From contig JAUWJJ010000018.1 in NCBI GenBank assembly GCA_030607765.1, positions 1 through 10,215 of the forward strand: a stretch of DNA of 10,215 bases, written 5' to 3'. The notes under the pieces are model-generated. The model was given only the letters and a program-made list of their open reading frames with translations. It was not told where the DNA came from and did not search any database. The stretch comes from Candidatus Aerophobota bacterium. GTDB taxonomy: Bacteria; Aerophobota; Aerophobia; Aerophobales; B3-G15. Positions 1 through 6,446 of the stretch are shown here, piece after piece. Position 1 is the stretch's first letter, and each line of letters opens with the position of its first letter. The position numbers were made by a program, and so were the translations under genes.

Positions 1-45
1 ACCGGGTTTACTTGGTGTCTTCGTGTCTTGGTGGCTGAATAGTAA
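1..45. repeat. Possible fragment of a dispersed intergenic repeat
   Basis: The first bases hold an internally repetitive G/T-rich stretch in which GTGTCTT occurs twice (CTTGGTGTCTTCGTGTCTTG, then GTGGCTGAATAG). Sequences of this CTTCGTGTCTTCGTGG type recur between genes in many environmental bacterial genomes, which I state from memory. The window edge cuts it, so neither its full unit nor its copy number can be seen. It contains no open frame of note and it is followed by an A/T-rich leader before the transporter operon. Confidence 0.3.
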
Positions 46-200
46 CAAAAAAATCAAAAATATAAAATATACCTTTTTACTAACTTTGAAATTGGAAAAC
101 TTTGGTAAGGGAAAGCTAAAATAAGGCCCAAGGAAGGTGAGAAAGTGGGCAAGCCTGTAAGGTTGGGAATAAAAAGAGTTTTTAACAATTTCATTGGGGG

Positions 201-208
201 AAGGAAAG
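201..208 (+). promoter_or_regulatory. Ribosome binding site of the solute-binding protein gene
   Basis: AAGGAAAG, inside a longer purine run beginning with GGGGG at 196, lies about 7-10 nt before the ATG at 216. It supports that start. No promoter upstream stands out: TTGGAA at 92-97 and TAAAAT at 117-122 are 19 bp apart, which is a poor fit. Confidence 0.5.
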
Positions 209-215
209 TAAAAAA

Positions 216-1499
216 ATGAAAAAGAAATTTAAGATTCTTATAAGTGTTTTGAGTGTTACATTCACATTAATTTCTTTTACAGTAGCACGAACCGAAGAAA
301 TTAAGCTTCCTAACCTTTCAGGAAAATCTATCATCGTATATTACATGGCCAGTGAAACTTATGATGTAGCTGCCAGACAAACTGCGCCTGAATTTGAGAA
401 ATTAACGGGATGTAAAGTAACAGTTGTTGCTGATCCTTACGCCATTTTATTTGAAAAGCAACTCATGGCACTTGCTACAGGCAGCAAAACATATGATGTG
501 CTTCAAGTTGCTTATCAATGGGATGGACAATTTATTCCCTTTCTTGAGCCTCTTGATAACTACATAAAAGAATACGGTATTGACATGGAGAAGTTTATTC
601 CGGGAGTTCTGAATAATTGTGGTGGATGGTATGGAACATACTATGGTATCCCAACTGCCTGTGATGTTTATTCTATAATATACAGAACAGATGTTTTTAT
701 AAAAGCAGCACTAACACCACCAGGAGATTGGGAAGAATTTAATACCGTTGCTGAAAAACTAACCAGAAAAGATATGTATGGCTCAGCTCTTGCAGGTTTA
801 GCTGAACAGGTTGGACAATTCTGGAGAGCTCGATACATTACCTTTGGTGGACATTTGCTTAATAAAGACTGGATTCCTGTATTAGATATGCAGATTGGGG
901 TAAAAGCATCCAAACTTTTAAAGGATTTACTTTCTTATTGTCCAAAGGGAACACTCTCTTATGGGTATCCAGAGCAAATGCAAAGTTTCGTCTCCGGGAA
1001 AGTAGCTATGACTGAAGTATGGCCAAGTTTCCTTCGAGGACCAGCTGGGGATCCAAAAAAATCAAGAGTTGTTGGAAAATGGGCTTTTTTTCCTTATCCG
1101 GGTAAAAGCGGGGAATTAAGTGCCTGGTCATTGGCAATCCCAAAAGCTTCTAAAAATAAGAATGCAGCGTTTGTGTGGATTACTTATTTCACAAACAGAG
1201 AACATCAGATTAAATTCTTTAAGGATATTGGGATAGGTCCTACTCGAACTTTCGCTTATAAAGATCCGACCTTAGCAGCTGCTCACCCAGATTTAGCTGA
1301 TATTTATGGAGGATTGGTTAGCCCGGTTCCTCGTTTCCGAGTTGCCCAATCACAGGAAGCTTACAATTTTTTAGATGATCGTGTTTCTGCCTTTTTATCT
1401 GGACAGATCAGCACTGAAGAGATGATTGGGAAGGTAACAAAGAAATGGACAGATTTATTCAAAAAAAATAAACCAAAAGTACCTTATATTGGTCCCTAA
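216..1499 (+). CDS. Periplasmic sugar-binding protein of an ABC importer (extracellular solute-binding protein, family 1)
   Basis: This 427-aa protein would capture a sugar or oligosaccharide in the periplasm and deliver it to the two permeases encoded just downstream. It begins with a signal peptide: basic MKKKFK, a hydrophobic stretch to about residue 22, and a plausible signal peptidase I site after TVA (residue 24). There is no lipobox cysteine, so it is probably soluble rather than lipid-anchored. The mature part has the family-1 pattern: an early beta strand (IIVYYM), an APEFEKLTGCKVTVV segment, LMALATGSKTYDVLQV, a GWYGTYYGIP hinge region, and a C-terminal lobe with FVWITYF and a late PVPRF segment. 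Length is normal for the family. The order binding protein, MalF-like, MalG-like is the classic CUT1 layout. The ligand cannot be read from the sequence and no catabolic enzyme lies alongside to suggest it. Confidence 0.88.
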   Translation: MKKKFKILISVLSVTFTLISFTVARTEEIKLPNLSGKSIIVYYMASETYDVAARQTAPEFEKLTGCKVTVVADPYAILFEKQLMALATGSKTYDVLQVAYQWDGQFIPFLEPLDNYIKEYGIDMEKFIPGVLNNCGGWYGTYYGIPTACDVYSIIYRTDVFIKAALTPPGDWEEFNTVAEKLTRKDMYGSALAGLAEQVGQFWRARYITFGGHLLNKDWIPVLDMQIGVKASKLLKDLLSYCPKGTLSYGYPEQMQSFVSGKVAMTEVWPSFLRGPAGDPKKSRVVGKWAFFPYPGKSGELSAWSLAIPKASKNKNAAFVWITYFTNREHQIKFFKDIGIGPTRTFAYKDPTLAAAHPDLADIYGGLVSPVPRFRVAQSQEAYNFLDDRVSAFLSGQISTEEMIGKVTKKWTDLFKKNKPKVPYIGP

Positions 1500-1586
1500 A
1501 ACAGAAAACTAAGGTTACCCCCGAACAGGGAAATTGCTAAATCTCTATCCTGGAAATTATTTATATAGGTAGTGAGGAGTTGTTTG

Positions 1587-2477
1587 GTGAAGAGAGGAAA
1601 AAACTCTTTTACTTTAGATTATATTACAGGTTGGGGATTCTTAATTCCTTCTCTCCTTTTTTTAAGTTTAACATCTTTGATTCCTCTAATTTATACTTTT
1701 TGGATTAGTTTTACCAATTATAGCATTTATAGACCCGGTCAAACAGAGTATATCGGTTTCCAAAATTATATTAGCGGCATTCAAGATTGGGAATTTATCA
1801 CTGCGGCGAAAAATAGCCTGATTATCATTAGCATTTCTTTATTTGCTGAGTTTCTCATTGGGTTGACTTTAGCACTTATTCTTTTTAAAGATAAGCCAAC
1901 CTATAGAACCTGGAGAACATTTTTATTGATTCCCTGTATCATTGCTCCTGTAGTTGTGGGTGTTCTTTGGAGATTACTTTTAAATCCTGATTATGGACTT
2001 TTTACCTTAGGATTGAAAAATATAGGTTTAGATCAACAATGGCTTTCTGATCCTTTCTGGGCAAAAATTTCTGTTATCTTTGTAGAAGTTTGGACCTGGA
2101 CGCCTTTCATTATGTTAATATTTGTTGCTGGCTTAAAATCTCTCTCAGATACACCCTTTGAGGCAGCTAAAATTGATGGAGCTAATGGGTTTCAAATTTT
2201 TTGGTATATTACTCTACCTATGCTCAAACCTGTCATAGTTATTGTGCTTTTATTGCGTTTAATGGATGCTTTTAAAATGTTTGATAATGTTTATGTCTTA
2301 ACCTACGGAGGCCCAGGGTCAGCAACAAGCGTACTGAGTCTTCAGATCTATAAAAAAGGGTTAAAATATTTTGACTTAGCGGTTGCTTCAGCACAATCCT
2401 GGATTTTTCTCATATGTATCTTTTTAATTTCATTCTTTATATTACGTACATTTACCAAAGTTGGGAGAGAAAGTTAG
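1587..2477 (+). CDS. ABC sugar transporter permease, MalF/UgpA type
   Basis: First membrane subunit of the importer, 296 aa from the start chosen here. About six membrane segments can be seen (near residues 17-42, 76-100, 111-131, 160-181, 216-232 and 272-288). The cytoplasmic EAA loop that docks the ATPase is clear at residues 192-211: EAAKIDGA, then ITLP. The motif YGGPG near 240 is typical of MalF/UgpA permeases. A longer frame opens with GTG at 1572, but GAGGAG at 1574-1579 is then inside the gene. That Shine-Dalgarno is 7 nt before GTG 1587, which gives the usual short basic start (MKRGKNS) before the first helix, so 1587 is preferred; TTG 1584 is less likely. An 87-nt gap separates it from the binding-protein gene, with no convincing hairpin. 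The next permease follows 12 nt after the stop. Confidence 0.88.
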   Translation: MKRGKNSFTLDYITGWGFLIPSLLFLSLTSLIPLIYTFWISFTNYSIYRPGQTEYIGFQNYISGIQDWEFITAAKNSLIIISISLFAEFLIGLTLALILFKDKPTYRTWRTFLLIPCIIAPVVVGVLWRLLLNPDYGLFTLGLKNIGLDQQWLSDPFWAKISVIFVEVWTWTPFIMLIFVAGLKSLSDTPFEAAKIDGANGFQIFWYITLPMLKPVIVIVLLLRLMDAFKMFDNVYVLTYGGPGSATSVLSLQIYKKGLKYFDLAVASAQSWIFLICIFLISFFILRTFTKVGRES

Positions 2478-2489
2478 GAGCAAGTATAT

Positions 2490-3332
2490 ATGCAAAGAAG
2501 CAGAGTTGATATCTTAACTACTTTAATTAAGTACATTATCCTTGGTTTTAGTTTGTCCTTAGTGTTCATTCCATTTTTTTGGTTGATTTCTACCTCTATT
2601 AAACTACCCATAGATATTTTTGCTGTACCCCAAATCTGGATACCAACAAATATTACATTTGAACATTATCAAAGTCTTATGCAGGTGAGCGGCATTTTCC
2701 CCTATTTCATAAACAGTATTATTATTGCATCAACGACAACACTTATTGCAACACTTTTAGGAGCTTCAGCAGCTTATAGTTTAGCAAAAGTTAAATTTCC
2801 ATTTAAACTGGGTGCGATCATTATTTACTGGATTTTATTAACGAGGATGTATCCTGCGGTATGCACCGGCATTGGCTATTTCCTTGTTATAAAAACATTG
2901 GGCCTTTTAGATACACGAATGGCACTTATCATTACTTATACTGGTTTTAATATTCCCTTTGTAGTATGGATTTTAATTGGATTTTTTAACGAAATCCCTC
3001 TTGAGCTGGAAGAAGCTGCAGTTGTAGATGGGGCAACTCTTTGGCAGAGATTTTCTAAAATAGTCTTACCTATCTCGATTCCCGGTATTGTTGTAGCAGC
3101 CGTTTTTTCTTTTATTTTGGCCTGGAATGAATTTCTATTTTCAGTGATTTTAACAACTCTGAAAGCAAAAACCATTCCTGTTGTAATCTCAGGATTCATT
3201 ACTGATAGAGGCTTACAATGGGGACAAATGAGTGCTCTTGGTATAATCGCTGTTATTCCTGTTATCGGCTTTGCTCTGTTAATTCAGAAGAATTTTGTCC
3301 GTGGCCTAACCTTTGGAGCTGTAAAAGGTTAA
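2490..3332 (+). CDS. ABC sugar transporter permease, MalG/UgpE type
   Basis: Second membrane subunit, 280 aa, the normal length. It has an N-terminal helix (about residues 15-35) followed by five more, an EAA loop at residues 174-194 (EEAAVVDGA, then IVLP), the LAWNEF segment after it, and the family C-terminus FVRGLTFGAVKG. It should pair with the preceding permease to form the sugar channel. AGGAG at 2476-2480 overlaps the stop codon of the previous gene and lies 9 nt from the ATG, consistent with coupled translation. No ATP-binding subunit follows: the next gene is convergent and starts its stop codon after a single base. The importer must therefore borrow an MsmX/UgpC-like ATPase encoded elsewhere (inference). 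Confidence 0.88.
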   Translation: MQRSRVDILTTLIKYIILGFSLSLVFIPFFWLISTSIKLPIDIFAVPQIWIPTNITFEHYQSLMQVSGIFPYFINSIIIASTTTLIATLLGASAAYSLAKVKFPFKLGAIIIYWILLTRMYPAVCTGIGYFLVIKTLGLLDTRMALIITYTGFNIPFVVWILIGFFNEIPLELEEAAVVDGATLWQRFSKIVLPISIPGIVVAAVFSFILAWNEFLFSVILTTLKAKTIPVVISGFITDRGLQWGQMSALGIIAVIPVIGFALLIQKNFVRGLTFGAVKG

Positions 3333-3346
3333 TTTAGCTATTCTTT
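3307..3346 (+). terminator. Weak hairpin straddling the end of the transporter operon
   Basis: TAACCTTT (3307-3314) and AAAGGTTA (3324-3331) form a perfect 8-bp stem with a 9-nt loop. The right arm runs into the stop codon of the MalG-like permease (3330-3332). A loosely T-rich run follows (TTTAGCTATTCTTTT, 3333-3347), so it could act as a weak terminator for the + strand. On the - strand the downstream flank is GC-rich and not terminator-like. The stem has only two G and two C per arm, so stability is modest. Confidence 0.25.
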
Positions 3347-4353
3347 TGCAACCTGTAAAGATAACCCTCTTCTTTAAATTTTAAAAAATGGGGGATAAGA
3401 AGATCTACCAGAGAAGGGTCAAACTGTTTACCCTTTTCCCTTATTATCTTTTCAATAGCTTTCTCAGGGGATATCTTACTCCGGTAGCATCTCTCGGTAG
3501 TCATAGCATCGTAGGCATCTATTATAGCAAAAAGTCTTGCCGGGAAAGGAATTTTCTTCCCTTTCAGCCCTTCCAGATATCCTCCTCCATCGTATCTTTC
3601 GTGATGATACAGAACGATATCCAGCCCTTCCCTGAAGAAAGTAGTTGGACGGAGAATCTGATAACCGATAAGCGGATGCTGTTTTATTTTCTGAAATTCA
3701 AAAGGAGCAAGAGGTCCTGGTTTCCTCAAAATTTTTTCCTCAATTCCAATCTTACCAATATCGTGAAGTTCTGTTACCCGCCTATAGATGATTAACTTGG
3801 AAGGAAGAATACCAATCCTTTTCCCCAGTCTTACCAGAAGTTCCGAAGTTCTCCGGGAATGCTCGGCTGTATAAGAATCTTTAGCATCCACAGCCAAAAC
3901 AAGAGCTCTGGTGGTAGCTTCATAGTTACTTTCAATAGCTCCCTGTAAATCCTTGATCATTCTGATACTTTCTATAATCTGGCTTCTCTTCTGCAAAGCT
4001 TTTTCAGCAGCCTCCAGCAACTGATCCTTACCAAAAGGTTTGACAATGTAATCAAAAGCTCCGTAGCGAAGAGCCTGAAGAGTGGAAGAAAAATCTGGAT
4101 AGGCAGTTATCATTATAACCTCTATTTGAGGATTTAACTTTTTTATCTTTTCTAAGAATTCAAGACCGTCCATAGAGAGCATTCTTATATCAGTAAAAAT
4201 AAGATCGGGCTTGAGAGAAAGATCAGTTAGAACTTCTTCCGGCGAGCTAAAAGTAAATATCTGGTATTTATCTTTCAAGACCATTCTCACTGATTCCTGC
4301 ACACTTATCTCATCATCTACCACAAAGATGGTGGCTTTTTTATTATTTTCCAA
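3334..4353 (-). CDS. Response regulator with HD-GYP domain (predicted c-di-GMP phosphodiesterase, RpfG-like)
   Basis: This 339-aa cytosolic protein has a receiver domain (about 8-122) with all key residues: Asp13-Asp14, phospho-acceptor Asp55 (FTDIRM), Thr83, and Lys105 in VKPF. A short helical linker leads to an HD-GYP domain (about 143-335). The expected metal ligands are His165, His197-Asp198 (HDIGKIG), His226 (HP), His250-His251 (HHER) and Asp279. The signature GYP reads GYL (Leu260). Tyr161 stands where trinuclear family members have Glu, which suggests a two-metal centre. Such enzymes open cyclic di-GMP to pGpG and GMP. The start is TTG at 4353, preceded by GGAAGGGG at 8 nt; the next Met (24) would delete the acidic pair. 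It is the last gene of the operon, 17 nt after the pseudokinase, and its natural kinase is probably the 816-aa protein. Confidence 0.9.
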   Translation of the reverse strand: MENNKKATIFVVDDEISVQESVRMVLKDKYQIFTFSSPEEVLTDLSLKPDLIFTDIRMLSMDGLEFLEKIKKLNPQIEVIMITAYPDFSSTLQALRYGAFDYIVKPFGKDQLLEAAEKALQKRSQIIESIRMIKDLQGAIESNYEATTRALVLAVDAKDSYTAEHSRRTSELLVRLGKRIGILPSKLIIYRRVTELHDIGKIGIEEKILRKPGPLAPFEFQKIKQHPLIGYQILRPTTFFREGLDIVLYHHERYDGGGYLEGLKGKKIPFPARLFAIIDAYDAMTTERCYRSKISPEKAIEKIIREKGKQFDPSLVDLLIPHFLKFKEEGYLYRLQKNS

Positions 4354-4370
4354 TTAAAAAACCCCTTCCT

Positions 4371-6410
4371 TTAACAAGGAAGTTGGTAGCGGGGCAGATA
4401 AACCACCATAGTAGTTCCTTTTCCTCGTTCACCAAAAGGGACTATGGCACCCCCGTGTTCTTCGATAATACTTTGAGAAATCGTTAGTCCCACACCTATC
4501 CCTCTGCTTTTGGTGGCAAAAAAGGGATCAAATATCTTATCCTTATCCTCCGGTAAACCTGGACCGTTATCTTTAATTTCAATTTTCACATACTCCAGGG
4601 ACTCCTGAGGAACTATTTTTTTATCGGTCCTAACTGAAAAAACTTCAGGTAGCTTATCCGTAGCCTCGCAGTGAATCTCTACCTTTGGTGATTTATTTTG
4701 TATAGCCTCGATGCTATTGTCTACAATATGAGTAAAAGCTTCAACTATAGCCTTCTTATCTACATAAACCTGTAAGTTCTCTTCTTTACAGGTAACCTTT
4801 GACTGGATTTTTTTATCCTTAGGAATTTTTCTTTTAACCTGCTTTAGGGTCTCGGTAACTAAACTGGAAACTAACTCAGCAGTTTTATAAAGATGCAGGG
4901 GCTGAGTAAAAAATACCAATCTTTCAATAAGATTATCTATCCGCTCAATTTCTCTTGTTACTACAGAAAATAATCTTTTCTGAAATTCCTCATCAGAGTA
5001 TTTGGAAGGTAGAAGCTCGGCTAAGGATTTAATTGGGACAAAACTATTTCTCAGTTCCTGGGAAAGACGAATAGCTACCTGGCCAAGGAAATCTCTTTTT
5101 TGCGCTTTTTTCTTCTCCTCCTGCAGACGTTTAATGAGAGAAAGGTCTGTAAATATCATCATACTCCCTATAACTTTTCCTTCCGCATCTCTCATCTGGC
5201 TGGTACTTATGCCCATCCAACGTTTTATCGCTGGAACATAAACTTCTTCTCTTTCATAGAAAGTACCCCGGGTAAGGGTTTCAAATAAAAGGTCACCCAG
5301 AGGTGAGGGGAGTTTTTTGATATCCTTGCCTACTAAATTTTGGGATTTGAGATTTAACATCTTCTGAGCCTGGGGATTATAGGTTGTAATCTTCTGGTCA
5401 ACATCTACACTTATTACACCACTTGAAGCATTTTTCAGGACATTTTCTATATATTTTTTTTGATAAAACATCTCCTCGTAAAACAGAAGATTTTGTATGG
5501 CAAGTCCTACCTGATTAGATAGGAGAAATATCTGCTTAATCTCTCTGGGAGATATCTCCTCTCCAATGATCTTTGGTCCAAGACCCAGTATTCCTATCAA
5601 CTCACCCTGGGGAGAAAGGGGAATTACAACATTGGAGTGGATAAGTTTCATCTCCTGTTTTATCTCATGGGTGATTTTAAAATCAATCTGAGCGATACTC
5701 TCTCTGGTTATCACTGTCCCTTCTCTGGCAAGGAACTTCGCCAATCCTCGCTGAGGATAAAGTTGAACGTATTCTTTCATCTCCTCTGCCATCCCCAGAC
5801 AGGCTTTTACCCAATAGTTATTTTTTATCTCATCTTTTAAAAGAAGGCAAAGTCGGGTTATTCCGAACATCCTGTTTAAAAAACTCAGAAAAAATTGCAT
5901 CAGTTCATCTAAATTATACCCATGGATTAAAAAGCGTGATATCTCCTCAAGAAATTGCCACTCTTCTAAAGAGAAAAATTTCTCTTTTTCCGGAGGTAAG
6001 GAATGATGAAGCGGTTCCCTGGAGATTTTTTCTTCTTTTATTTTAGAGATTAACATTTCCTTTTCCACTCTTTCTCTTATCAGTCTGGAAAGAAAGGTAA
6101 TATCCCTGTCCATATCTACATACTCAGCAAGTCCCCTCTCTCGGGCTGCCTGGATTATCTCTTTCTTTACCTGTCTGCCCACACCGAGAATAACTATTGA
6201 ATCATCGCACTGTCTCACTTTGGTGATAACATTCAAACCTTCCCATTCCAGAGAAGAAAAATCAACAATTACAAGTTCCACCGCAGGAACAAGACTGTCG
6301 ATTTTCTTCCGGTCCTCATCACTTACAATAATAAAGTACTCGGGTCCTAAAAGGTGGCTTAAAAACTCCTTTTTTTTCTCTTCACAGCTAATAAAAAGTA
6401 TGTTGACCAT
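4371..6410 (-). CDS. Soluble receiver-GAF-PAS-kinase protein lacking the phospho-acceptor His (predicted pseudo-histidine kinase)
   Basis: 679 aa, no membrane segments. In order: a receiver-like domain (about 1-110), a helical linker, a GAF domain (about 155-312), a PAS domain (about 316-430), a DHp helix pair (about 437-505) and a HATPase domain (about 550-675). The ATPase motifs look intact: N box with Asn565 (DNSIEAI), G1 DNGPG at 614-618, FDPFF, and G2 GIGVGL at 637-642. The H box reads LSQELRNSFVPIK; the neighbouring kinase reads LAHEIKNPLSSIK in the same register, so Gln451 (CAG, 5058-5060) replaces the phospho-acceptor His, and the Pro is lost too. The receiver keeps Asp50 but has Ser8-Cys9 in place of the acidic pair. 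It probably cannot autophosphorylate on His, and may instead be a co-sensor for its neighbours (inference). AAGGAGA lies 5 nt before the ATG. Confidence 0.85.
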   Translation of the reverse strand: MVNILFISCEEKKKEFLSHLLGPEYFIIVSDEDRKKIDSLVPAVELVIVDFSSLEWEGLNVITKVRQCDDSIVILGVGRQVKKEIIQAARERGLAEYVDMDRDITFLSRLIRERVEKEMLISKIKEEKISREPLHHSLPPEKEKFFSLEEWQFLEEISRFLIHGYNLDELMQFFLSFLNRMFGITRLCLLLKDEIKNNYWVKACLGMAEEMKEYVQLYPQRGLAKFLAREGTVITRESIAQIDFKITHEIKQEMKLIHSNVVIPLSPQGELIGILGLGPKIIGEEISPREIKQIFLLSNQVGLAIQNLLFYEEMFYQKKYIENVLKNASSGVISVDVDQKITTYNPQAQKMLNLKSQNLVGKDIKKLPSPLGDLLFETLTRGTFYEREEVYVPAIKRWMGISTSQMRDAEGKVIGSMMIFTDLSLIKRLQEEKKKAQKRDFLGQVAIRLSQELRNSFVPIKSLAELLPSKYSDEEFQKRLFSVVTREIERIDNLIERLVFFTQPLHLYKTAELVSSLVTETLKQVKRKIPKDKKIQSKVTCKEENLQVYVDKKAIVEAFTHIVDNSIEAIQNKSPKVEIHCEATDKLPEVFSVRTDKKIVPQESLEYVKIEIKDNGPGLPEDKDKIFDPFFATKSRGIGVGLTISQSIIEEHGGAIVPFGERGKGTTMVVYLPRYQLPC

Positions 6411-6446
6411 ACATTCTCCTTTTTTATTTTATCCGAACAAGGGGCT

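Noticed and set aside
92..122. Sigma-70 promoter TTGGAA / TAAAAT before the transporter operon
   Set aside because: The 19-bp spacer and weak boxes in an A/T-rich leader are no better than chance.
1500..1586. Attenuator or terminator between the binding protein and first permease
   Set aside because: Only a three-base CCC/GGG pairing (about 1520-1530) is visible, with no T tract.
3388..3795. Open frame of 135 codons on the + strand
   Set aside because: It lies entirely antisense to the HD-GYP domain, whose metal-binding motifs are intact, and its own translation shows no recognisable domain.
6412..6414. Extra ATG just upstream of the pseudokinase start
   Set aside because: It is out of frame, leads to a stop after a few codons, and sits too close to the Shine-Dalgarno sequence.
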